DNA from: Acidobacteriaceae bacterium
GTDB taxonomy: Bacteria > Acidobacteriota > Terriglobia > Terriglobales > Acidobacteriaceae
DNA length: 64,000 nucleotides
Assembly (NCBI GenBank): GCA_003165075.1
Contig: PLSM01000090.1
Span: forward strand, 1-64,000
Reading direction: 5' to 3'
Positions 26,222 through 33,917 of this stretch are shown here, in pieces (position 1 is the first letter of the stretch; each line of letters starts with the position of its first letter). A program made the translations under genes and the position numbers. The notes under the pieces are model-generated. The model was not told the DNA's origin. It was given only the letters and a program-made list of their open reading frames with translations, and did not search any database.

Positions 26222-28594
26222 ATGGCATTTCAAAAAGACGTTGTCGTGCGTTGTCTCATCGTGGCATCTCTTGCAGTTGCTGGCTCTGCGCTGTGGGCCC
26301 AGGCCGGCAGTGATTTGCCCATCTACCTTGACTCGAAGCATTCGGTCAACGAGCGTGTTGATGACTTGATGGGCCGCATGACGCTCAAGGAAAAAATCGG
26401 GCAGCTCAATTTGCCATGCGTGTATGTCGATGAGCTTGGCAAGGACATTCCCGCCAAGCGCGAGGGAACCCGGCGATTTGCGGCCGGGACCTACACGCAG
26501 GAGATTGGGCCGGGAAGCGGCTTTTTCACGCTCGCAAACGAAATTCTGCACGATGGAGATGCCCGTGTGGCGGCCCAGTATTTCAATGATCTACAAAGAA
26601 TTGCCGTCACACAAACGCGCCTGAAGATCCCGTTGCTCGAAGACGAGGAGGGCACGCATGGCGCGATGTATCCGGGAGCGACGATTTTTCCTGAAGGGCT
26701 GGCCATCGGCAGTTCCTTCGATCTCGATCTGGTGAAATCGGTCTACACTGCGGCGGCGGCCGAGGCCCGGGCTGTAGGGATCCACATGCTGTCCACTCTG
26801 GTGATGGAGTTGGATCGCGATCCACGCATGGGACGAAACGAGGAAGGCTACACCGAAGATCCCTACCTCGAACAGCGTATCGGTGAGGCGATCGTGCATG
26901 GAGCTCAAGGCGTCAACCTCACCGATCCGGACAAGGTGATCACTGTGTTTACCGATTTTCCCACACAGAGTTCTCCCGCAAGCGGCCTGGAGCGCGGAGC
27001 GATCGAATTATCGGAACGCTCACTGCGCGAGAACGATTTATTGCCGTGGATGGCCGTAATCCGGGCTGGAGCGTTGGGCGTGATGGCCGGCTATCCAGAG
27101 ATCGAGGATATCCCTGCGCATGCCTCTGAAAAGTGGATGAACAACGTGCTCCGGCAGGAACTTGGCTTTGACGGTATCGTGGAAAGCGAAGGTGGCGGCT
27201 TTGGGAGCCTGATTTATGAGCACATCGTTCCAACCCAGAAGGAAGCAGGCGCGCTGGCGATTAAGGCCGGAGTCGACCTGGACATCACCTATGAACCCGC
27301 CTATATGGGCCCCCTGATCGAATCCGTTGATGAAGGAAGAGTGCCGACGGCGCTGGTGGATCGCGCGGTGCGCCGGGTTCTGAGACAGAAGTTCCGCCTG
27401 GGCCTCTTTGAGAACCCCTATGTCGATGTTGACCGGGCAGAACGCATTGTGCACTCTCAGCAGAACCAGGATTTGGCACTCCGCGCCGGGCGCGAGGGAA
27501 TCGTCCTGCTCAAGAACGAAAAGAACCTGCTGCCGTTGAAGAAGACCCTGAAATCAGTGGCAGTCATCGGCCCGAATGCGGATAACCGGATGAATCAGAT
27601 TGGCGATTACTCCCCGGCTGCCACCCCGGAACATATTGTCTCCATTCTCGAAGGAATCAAGACCAAGTTGGGCCCCGCGACAAGAGTTACCACCGTGAAG
27701 GGATGCAATGTACTGGGAGGAGACACGGGCGGGTTTGCTGAAGCTGTCAGCGCCGCCAGGAATGCAGAAGTAGCGATCGTAGTTGTGGGAGAAAACCAGC
27801 GCGAGACTCACCCAGGCGCGGAACTGGAGCGCCCCACCGACGGAGAGGGCCACGATGTCGCCAGCCTTAACCTCACTGGCGTGCAGGAAGATCTTGTTCG
27901 CGCGGTCTTCGAGACTGGAACCCCCACCATCGTCGTCCTGGTGAACGGCCGGCCGCTTGCTACGCCGTGGACCTCGGAACACGTGCCTGCATTGGTCGAG
28001 GCCTGGTTGCCGGGCGAGCGCGGCGGAATAGCGGTTGCCGATGTCCTCTTTGGCGATTACAACCCCAGTGGCCGTCTGGCTATCACCATACCCCGCGACT
28101 CGGGACAGTTGCCGGCATACTACAACTACAAACCCTCCAAAGCTTACTGGATGCACGAGGGATGGAGCCATACCGAGGGATACGCCGACATGCCTGCGAC
28201 GCCGCTCTATCCCTTTGGCTATGGCCAGAGCTACACGAATTATGAATACGGCAATCTGCGCATCGAGCCGGCTGAGATACGCCCGGGAGGCGAGGCGCAT
28301 GTAAGTGTCGATGTGAGGAATGCCGGCAATCGAGAAGGCGCGGAGACGGTGCAACTGTATCTGCGCGAGTCCTTTGCCCCCGTCTCGTTGCCGGTCAGGC
28401 AACTGCGCGGGTTTGAACAGGTTGCTCTGAAACCCGGGGAGACGAAGACCGTGACTCTCACTCTGACCCCCGAAGACTTGCAGTTGCTTGATATCGACAT
28501 GCACTGGAAGGTCGTGCCCGGCGATTTCGAAATTATGGTGGGGAGATCGTCGCAGGATCTGCCGCTCAAAGGAATGCTCAAGGTTAGCCAGTAA
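26222..28594 (+). CDS. GH3-family glycosidase with altered catalytic motifs, secreted
   Basis: A 790-residue GH3 protein with a signal peptide ending at LWAQ and GGGGGAAA before its ATG. The fold is clearly GH3: IPLLEDEEGTHGAMYPGATI, ELDRDPRMGRNEEGYTEDPY, the C-terminal NPSGRLAITIPR and a fibronectin-III-like domain (about 690-785). The active site departs from the canonical pattern. The nucleophile motif is GIVESEGGG, with Glu323 where Asp is expected, and the Lys-His pair of KHF is replaced by TDF in ITVFTDFPTQ. It may belong to a divergent GH3 subfamily with a Glu nucleophile, a different mechanism, or little hydrolase activity. It has no PA14 insert. An SDR gene follows after 138 bases. 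Confidence 0.85.
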   Translation: MAFQKDVVVRCLIVASLAVAGSALWAQAGSDLPIYLDSKHSVNERVDDLMGRMTLKEKIGQLNLPCVYVDELGKDIPAKREGTRRFAAGTYTQEIGPGSGFFTLANEILHDGDARVAAQYFNDLQRIAVTQTRLKIPLLEDEEGTHGAMYPGATIFPEGLAIGSSFDLDLVKSVYTAAAAEARAVGIHMLSTLVMELDRDPRMGRNEEGYTEDPYLEQRIGEAIVHGAQGVNLTDPDKVITVFTDFPTQSSPASGLERGAIELSERSLRENDLLPWMAVIRAGALGVMAGYPEIEDIPAHASEKWMNNVLRQELGFDGIVESEGGGFGSLIYEHIVPTQKEAGALAIKAGVDLDITYEPAYMGPLIESVDEGRVPTALVDRAVRRVLRQKFRLGLFENPYVDVDRAERIVHSQQNQDLALRAGREGIVLLKNEKNLLPLKKTLKSVAVIGPNADNRMNQIGDYSPAATPEHIVSILEGIKTKLGPATRVTTVKGCNVLGGDTGGFAEAVSAARNAEVAIVVVGENQRETHPGAELERPTDGEGHDVASLNLTGVQEDLVRAVFETGTPTIVVLVNGRPLATPWTSEHVPALVEAWLPGERGGIAVADVLFGDYNPSGRLAITIPRDSGQLPAYYNYKPSKAYWMHEGWSHTEGYADMPATPLYPFGYGQSYTNYEYGNLRIEPAEIRPGGEAHVSVDVRNAGNREGAETVQLYLRESFAPVSLPVRQLRGFEQVALKPGETKTVTLTLTPEDLQLLDIDMHWKVVPGDFEIMVGRSSQDLPLKGMLKVSQ

Positions 28595-28732
28595 CCCGGT
28601 AGCCGGTCATCGCATCCGGAACGGGGAGAGTTCGCTGGCCGTTTGTTGATCTCGGGCAAAGCCTGCCGGCAGTTGGCAGGATGTGTGCCAATGGAATAAT
28701 CGACGCGGCGGTATGAAGAACCGGAGGATCCG

Positions 28733-29497
28733 ATGGGAGAACGATTTCAGGACCGGGTAGCAATTGTCACGGGGGCGGCACAAGGTATCGGCGCCGCAAT
28801 CGCCTTGCGATTGAGCCGCGAGGGCGCCACGGTCATTGGCCTCGACATCAAGCGGGACGAGCTAGCCGCCTTGTCCGCACATTTGCCGCGGTTTGAGGCG
28901 GAACCAGTAGATCTGGCTTCCTTGACCGATATTGCACGCGCCATTGAGAAGATCAGAGGCAAGCACAGCCGGATCGATGTGCTTATCAATAACGCCGGCG
29001 TCATGGACTACGTCCGCATCGATTTGGCCGGCCTGGAAAAGTGGCGCCGGGTGATGGCCATCAATCTTGAGGCCCAGTTTCACATGTGCCGCCTGCTTGC
29101 GCCGGTGATGATGGAACAAGGCTATGGCCGTATTGTGAACATCGCGTCCACCGAGGCGGTTCAGCCGGAGCCCCATGTCAGCATCTATGCCGCATCGAAA
29201 GGCGCCATCTTTTCATTTACGCGGGCAATCGCTGTCGATCTGGCGCCGTTCGGAATTCTGGCCAACGCCATCGCGCCGGGATGTATCCATACCCCCATGT
29301 CCATTGTGAACGGCGTGGATGAGACAACGACCGATGTGTTCCAGGAATGGTATGTCGGGAAAAGAAAGATTCCTCTGGCCAGGCCCGGCGAACCGGAGGA
29401 GATTGCAGCGGTAGCGGCCTTTCTGGCATCGGACGAATGCAGCTATGTCACCGGTCAAACAATCATCGTAGACGGTGGGTTGACGATCACCAACTAG
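28733..29497 (+). CDS. Short-chain dehydrogenase/reductase
   Basis: A classical SDR of 254 residues, cytoplasmic, NAD(P)-dependent. It shows TGAAQGIG (13-20) for cofactor binding, NNAGV, Ser139, and the catalytic YAASK pair (Tyr152, Lys156), ending in VTGQTIIVDGG as typical members do. Asp38 after the second strand (GLDIK) favours NAD over NADP. A GGAGG box precedes the ATG. Placed after a GH3 gene and convergent with a sugar-acid dehydratase operon, it probably oxidises or reduces a released sugar or sugar acid; the exact substrate cannot be read. Confidence 0.9.
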   Translation: MGERFQDRVAIVTGAAQGIGAAIALRLSREGATVIGLDIKRDELAALSAHLPRFEAEPVDLASLTDIARAIEKIRGKHSRIDVLINNAGVMDYVRIDLAGLEKWRRVMAINLEAQFHMCRLLAPVMMEQGYGRIVNIASTEAVQPEPHVSIYAASKGAIFSFTRAIAVDLAPFGILANAIAPGCIHTPMSIVNGVDETTTDVFQEWYVGKRKIPLARPGEPEEIAAVAAFLASDECSYVTGQTIIVDGGLTITN

Positions 29498-29537
29498 CCG
29501 CTTCGCGCCGGGTGCAGGACTGGCGACGAAGAGCAAG

Positions 29538-30155
29538 TCACACTCGCGCCAGGTTTACTGACCAGCAAACGATCTTGGCGAGATCGTGGGGGTTGCCGAC
29601 TTTCACGACTTTCAACCCTGCGGCCAGAGCGCTCCTGACTCCGTGATCGGAGTCTTCGAAGACGATTCCAGCACTTATTCCGAGCCTCTGCCTGATCAGC
29701 AGGTACGGTTCAGGAGAAGGCTTGGGCTTTGCTACGTCCTCACCGAATACGAGCGCATCGAACCGTTCGAAAAGTTTGCCTGCGCGAAGCACCGGCTCTA
29801 CACATGCTCTTTCGGAGCTCGTTACCAATCCGATTCGATACTCATTGAGTCTCGCCAGGAGTGCAATTGTCTCTTCCGGAATTGGTAACTCTGCGAGTGA
29901 CAACGCACAAACCAGTTGTTTGCGTTCTGCGTTTCTGCTTAAGAGTTCCGTTGCATCGATATGAGGCCACGCCTTCGGTATCGAAACGCACATCTGAGCG
30001 TCGCTTACGCCAAGGCCATGAATCCCATAGTCGTTCCAGGTGAAATCTATCCCATAAACAGCCAGCATCTTCGCCCACGATTTCCAGTGGAGTGGCTCGG
30101 TATCGGCCAGCACGCCGTCGTAATCGAAGATCAACGCTCCGCGTGGCCCGTTCAT
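29538..30155 (-). CDS. HAD-superfamily phosphatase/phosphoglucomutase-like
   Basis: A 205-residue cytoplasmic haloacid-dehalogenase-type protein of the beta-phosphoglucomutase/phosphatase subgroup. Motif I is FDYDGVLADTE (nucleophile Asp11, acid/base Asp13), motif II is VTSS, the Lys is in KPKPSPEPY and motif IV is FEDSDHG. A small alpha-helical cap lies between motifs I and II. It starts 49 bases after the stop of the enolase-superfamily gene on the same strand, so it is probably co-transcribed and acts on a sugar phosphate of the same pathway. Confidence 0.88.
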   Translation of the reverse strand: MNGPRGALIFDYDGVLADTEPLHWKSWAKMLAVYGIDFTWNDYGIHGLGVSDAQMCVSIPKAWPHIDATELLSRNAERKQLVCALSLAELPIPEETIALLARLNEYRIGLVTSSERACVEPVLRAGKLFERFDALVFGEDVAKPKPSPEPYLLIRQRLGISAGIVFEDSDHGVRSALAAGLKVVKVGNPHDLAKIVCWSVNLARV

Positions 30156-30204
30156 GCGATGTGCTTACCTATTCTTCAACGAGCCTCCAAACTTCGGGGC
30201 TGGA

Positions 30205-31338
30205 TCAGGAAGCGTCGAAGGTTACGCCGGTGTAATGCTGGACTGCATCGAGGTTGATGGTTATGCCCAGGCCCGGTTTGTCCGGTATCTCCAGCATGCC
30301 CGCTCCGTCCAATCTCCATCGATCTTGGACAATTTCATCTATAAACGGAGAGTCAGTCAGATATTCCACCAGATCGGTGCTTTGGATCGCAGATGCCAAC
30401 TGAAGATCGGCCGCCAGGCCAAGCGCGGTGTTCCATCCATGCGGGATCATGCGAAGTCCGTGGTCCTCGGCCATCCATGCTATTCTCCGCTCTTCACTGA
30501 TTCCACCAACTTTGGTCACATCCGGTTGCACAATATCAAAAGCTCCCTCGCGAATCCACGGCTCGAATGCCTGACGCCGGGTCAGCACCTCGCCTCCCGA
30601 GATGGGAACCGGCGAAGTCTGGCGAAGAAGTATGAAGTCCGTTAGATTGTCGGGCGGCAGTGCTTCCTCAAACCAATAGACGTTGTATTCGGCTAACATC
30701 TTCGCAGTGCGAACCGCCCACTTGTATCCCTGGGGCCAAAACGCATCGCTGGCGCCGGCATCGACCATGAGCTGCGAATCCGCACCCACTGCTTCGCGCG
30801 CAGCCCGCACGATCGCCTCATCTGTGGCAAAATCGTGCCGCCCGAATGGACCCCAGCCGATTTTGAAGGCGCGAAATCCCTGCGCATTGATCGACAGAAG
30901 CTTTGCAGTCAGTGGCTCCGGCTCCTCCATGAGCAGCGAAGCGTAGGGCCGAACGCGATTGCGGTAACGACCACCGAGAAGCCGGCCGACCGGCTGCCCC
31001 GTGGTTTTTCCGAGAATGTCCCACATCGCTATATCGATCGCGCTGATCGTGTGGGTGATGGAGCCGCCGCGCCCCATCCAAAACGTATTGGCACGGAGCT
31101 TTTCGCTTACTCGCTCCGGCTCCAGAGGATTCTCCCCCAGAAACAAGGGTTCAAGAACTCTCAGGGAACCTTGAACCAAAGTGTCGTTCGTAAACGCCGA
31201 TCCCCAGCCAGTAATACCCTCATTTGTGTAGACAGCCACCAAGGTATGAATGCAATCGCCTGGTTTAATCTCGTTTGCCCACCCGCCCTCGGGTGTGCTG
31301 CCGCGCAGGCCAGCCGATACGATTCTTTCGATCTTCAT
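30205..31338 (-). CDS. Enolase-superfamily acid-sugar dehydratase (MR/MLE type)
   Basis: A 377-residue enzyme from the ATG at 31338 (GGAG 11 bases upstream); the longer frame to 31428 adds an unlikely N-terminus. It belongs to the mandelate racemase/muconate lactonising group, whose members dehydrate sugar acids to 2-keto-3-deoxy acids. Visible residues are Lys159 in FKIGWG, metal ligands Asp193 (MVDAG), Glu224 (WFEE) and Glu250 (SGGE), DIVQPDVTKVGGI, and catalytic His300 (IPHGWNT). His300 together with the Lys argues for aldonate or uronate dehydration. Its product type, a 2-keto-3-deoxy acid, would be a substrate for the DapA-family aldolase at 18959. Substrate stereochemistry is undetermined. 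Confidence 0.9.
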   Translation of the reverse strand: MKIERIVSAGLRGSTPEGGWANEIKPGDCIHTLVAVYTNEGITGWGSAFTNDTLVQGSLRVLEPLFLGENPLEPERVSEKLRANTFWMGRGGSITHTISAIDIAMWDILGKTTGQPVGRLLGGRYRNRVRPYASLLMEEPEPLTAKLLSINAQGFRAFKIGWGPFGRHDFATDEAIVRAAREAVGADSQLMVDAGASDAFWPQGYKWAVRTAKMLAEYNVYWFEEALPPDNLTDFILLRQTSPVPISGGEVLTRRQAFEPWIREGAFDIVQPDVTKVGGISEERRIAWMAEDHGLRMIPHGWNTALGLAADLQLASAIQSTDLVEYLTDSPFIDEIVQDRWRLDGAGMLEIPDKPGLGITINLDAVQHYTGVTFDAS

Positions 31339-31525
31339 GGATTTGAGCACTCCTGCGCCGGCCGCGATCTGAATGCGCGAATGAACGAGCTTTTCAGTTC
31401 CCAGGCTCCTGCGCTCTTGACCAAGCATGACGGCTGAAGGAGGGATGCGAATTGCTGCTTGTCCACAGTGATCTGGGCGCTCGGGTCGAAAAGTTCCGCT
31501 AGCTCGCCGTCCGAGCTATTTTACG

Positions 31526-31860
31526 TCACTGCCACTCCGACGTCATAATCCAGATGACGGTTTCACCGTCGGGGCCGATCCTGTCCCAGAGTCCCGTTAG
31601 AGTTCGTCCGTCCGCGGAAATCGTGGAGCGAGAGGTTCCCGTAGGTGCAGCGACACCCCGCCAAATAACGATGTTCACCGCTCGTACCTTCCATCCGCGA
31701 ATCGCAACTCAATCATCTTCGAAACGTGACTGCAGATTCTTTGTCCAAAGCATGTTGAGACCTGGAAATGGAATGCCGCTTCCGTCAAATGGCTGCGAAA
31801 GCGGGCCGAGCGTCTCAACGCTGACCATCCACGATGTCGAAACGATTTTATGTAGTAAAA
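31526..31860 (-). pseudogene. Remnant of a small DUF1579-like gene
   Basis: The minus strand reads ETLGPLSQPFDGSGIPFPGL, then LWTKNLQSRFEDD, an in-frame TGA, and continues VAIRGWKVRAVN up to STISADGRTLTGLWDRIGP and MTSEWQ before a stop. The pattern resembles secreted DUF1579-type proteins. No start codon or intact N-terminus is visible, so this is probably a dead gene. Its upstream end is where the LacI-type site at 31836 lies. Confidence 0.4.
31836..31846. promoter_or_regulatory. LacI-type operator upstream of the LacI gene
   Basis: GTCGAAACGAT differs by one base from ATCGAAACGAT, found twice upstream of the GH3 gene at 33918. It lies 220 bases before the LacI-family start, a position compatible with autoregulation. 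Confidence 0.45.
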
Positions 31861-32065
31861 TCAAGATTCCGTTCGGTCATTGACCTTTCATAGGATTATT
31901 TGGGCAGCTCGTTTCGACACGGATGTTTCGCAGCGGGTTCTGTAAGAGACCTGGGCGCCAGCCGATTTCGAGTTGCCAGCCGCTGACCGGGATTTGTCTG
32001 CCTTCTCGAAGATAGCGATCAATGATAAGCCGGAGATTTCGGCGAGGCTGGGGAAAGCAATTGAG

Positions 32066-33097
32066 ATGACTAAGCGAAATGCTTACACAATGCGCGATGT
32101 GGCCCGGCTTGCCGGCGTGTCTATTTCCACGGTGTCGGCAGTAGTCAATAACAAGGGCATCGTCGGCCCTGATCTAACCGCTGTTGTTCAAAAGGCAATC
32201 ACGGCGATGAACTTCTCTCCGCATGCAGGCGCGCGAGGGCTGCGGATCGGAAAGACCAATATTCTTGGTCTGGTGGTGCAGGATATTACGAATCCATTCT
32301 TTGTGGAGGCGCTGCGCGGCGTTGAGGATGAGGCGATCAAGCATGGCTATGAAGTGCTGGTCTGCAACTCCAACGATCAGCCCGATCTTGAACTGCGGCA
32401 CCTGAATGCTTTGTATACGCAGAGGGTGGACGGCGTGCTTCTGGCGACCTGTGATTCGTATGCAGCCCGGCAGGCGTTGGTCAGGGATCGCGCTCCGATC
32501 GTATTCATCGACTGCGTTCCCATGAAAGCGGAGGTGAATTGCGTTGTTACGGACAACTATGACTCCTGTTACAACGCGATCCGCTACCTCATTGGGCTAG
32601 GGCATGAGAGGATTGCGGTCATTTCCGGCCGGCTGGTGCATTCCACCAGCATCGCCCGTGTCGAGGGGTGCCGCAAGGCGATGCAGGAGGTCAATCTCCC
32701 CGTGTTGGAGGAGTCGCTCCGTGAGGGCGATTCACACATTGAGAGCGGCTATCGCATTGGCCTCACCCTGTTTCAATCGCCCGATCCACCAACAGCGATT
32801 TTTACCCTGAACAACCGCATGGCGCTGGGAATTCTCCGCGCACTGAGGGAGTTGCAGATTCCCTGTCCGGAGAGGGTCAGCGTGATGAGCTTCGATGACG
32901 CCGATTGGGCTGAAGTATTCAACCCCAGCCTGACAACAATCAAGCAGCCGACCTATGAGATCGGCAAGGCGGCTGTGGAGTTGCTGCTGCAATCGATCCA
33001 GTCCGCCAGCGACGAAACCACGCTCGAACCTCGACAAATCCTCCTCAAGTCCACGCTCTGTGCGCGGGATTCCACAGCGCCGGTTGCAAAAAGCTGA
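32066..33097 (+). CDS. LacI-family transcriptional regulator
   Basis: A 343-residue repressor from the ATG at 32066 (GGGGAAAG upstream); the TTG at 31973 would add an implausible extension. The N-terminal helix-turn-helix reads YTMRDVARLAGVSISTVSAV, with the hinge helix region following to about residue 60. A periplasmic-binding-protein-like effector domain (about 65-335) contains LGLVVQDITNPFF, GHERIAVISGR and IFTLNNRMALG with FDDADWAEVFNPSLTTI, typical of sugar-responsive members. The gene precedes GH3 and GH92 genes, and matching dyads occur before both it and the GH3 gene, so it probably controls the 33.9-38.9 kb operon. Confidence 0.92.
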   Translation: MTKRNAYTMRDVARLAGVSISTVSAVVNNKGIVGPDLTAVVQKAITAMNFSPHAGARGLRIGKTNILGLVVQDITNPFFVEALRGVEDEAIKHGYEVLVCNSNDQPDLELRHLNALYTQRVDGVLLATCDSYAARQALVRDRAPIVFIDCVPMKAEVNCVVTDNYDSCYNAIRYLIGLGHERIAVISGRLVHSTSIARVEGCRKAMQEVNLPVLEESLREGDSHIESGYRIGLTLFQSPDPPTAIFTLNNRMALGILRALRELQIPCPERVSVMSFDDADWAEVFNPSLTTIKQPTYEIGKAAVELLLQSIQSASDETTLEPRQILLKSTLCARDSTAPVAKS

Positions 33098-33345
33098 CGC
33101 CGCCAGGCAAGGACACCCGAAGAAGAGCGATGAAGCCGGCGGAGTTATCCTGGCCGCCATCGATGACCGTTGTTTCGACAGCGAGAGCGTTCCTGCCGCT
33201 TTTCAAGGATTGCTTTACGGGGATCTCTTTGAATGTTTCCCACGGATACATCCAGGCGGGCAGAGTCCGGGCCTTCAGGACCGGACTCTGTTGATCCACG
33301 CTACGGCTGAATCTTTTCCGTTAATAATGATCAATCGGCGTGGCT
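33098..33345 (-). pseudogene. Remnant of a rhamnosidase-like glycosidase
   Basis: On the minus strand, one frame reads IIINGKDSAVAWI and, after a shift, another reads LPAWMYPWETFKEIPVKQSL followed by KSGRNALAVETTVIDGGQDN and SAGFIALLRV. This is the jelly-roll pattern found at the start of alpha-L-rhamnosidases and related enzymes (an x-L-K-x-G-x-N-x-L-A-V-E strand pair). The frame is broken and the rest of the enzyme is missing. Between this and the promoter at 33591 I see no other gene. Confidence 0.45.
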
Positions 33346-33590
33346 CTCAGCCTTGCGGTTACGCCGTGGGTAGCCCGGGCCAAGGTGGGGAGCGCTGGGA
33401 CTCCCAAGCCCAGGAGCGCGGGGTGCGAGCAGACGAGCGACGAAGAAGGTTCTGTGCATGTCGATTCCAGATCTGCCGTGTAGCAGATCCTTCAGTTCCG
33501 GTGAATAGGGTTCCGCGATGGAGCGCAGGCGGGTTCGCGGCATGGCGGTCGTTATTTCGTAGTGGGTTCGGCGGCATGCCGACAAAGGCG

Positions 33591-33619
33591 TTGACAATGC
33601 GGCTGCCTGCCGATAAACT
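33591..33619 (+). promoter_or_regulatory. Sigma-70 promoter for the GH3/GH92 operon
   Basis: TTGACA (33591-33596) and TAAACT (33614-33619) are separated by exactly 17 bases. The LacI-type dyad at 33625 covers the expected transcription start. The distance to the chosen GH3 start (33918) leaves a leader of about 290 bases. Confidence 0.65.
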
Positions 33620-33624
33620 TAGCG

Positions 33625-33635
33625 ATCGAAACGAT
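33625..33635. promoter_or_regulatory. LacI-type operator at the +1 region
   Basis: ATCG-AAA-CGAT is an inverted repeat directly downstream of the -10 box at 33614, where repressor binding would block initiation. The same eleven bases occur again at 33721. Confidence 0.6.
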
Positions 33636-33720
33636 TCTTTAGCTGTAGTGTTCCTCTCTCTGCCACCGGGCCATTATGAAACATGGGGATGATAGAGCGC
33701 AAGAAAAAATCTAATGGAAT

Positions 33721-33731
33721 ATCGAAACGAT
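33721..33731. promoter_or_regulatory. Second copy of the LacI-type operator
   Basis: ATCGAAACGAT recurs 96 bases after the first copy, here extended to TATCGAAACGATA (33720-33732). Two identical sites nearly 100 bases apart suit DNA looping. Its presence supports a GH3 start downstream of this point. Confidence 0.6.
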
Positions 33732-33917
33732 ACGAGGATTGGAAAGGACCGGCGACGGTTCCCGAGTTTAATGGCTTGCCTGGCGCGAATCGGTACGTTG
33801 GGAAGCGACCATGGGGATGGTGCGCGATTTATCGGCGGCCGTCCGGCGGGAATCGGCGCGCAATGGCTCAATGGAGCCCAGCGATTTCCGGTCCAGCCGA
33901 TAGGGAAGCCGTGGAGC

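Noticed and set aside
33714-33917. N-terminal extension of the GH3 gene
   Set aside because: It contains an operator dyad, reads as unstructured Arg-rich sequence and would bury the signal peptide; the start at 33918 is preferred.
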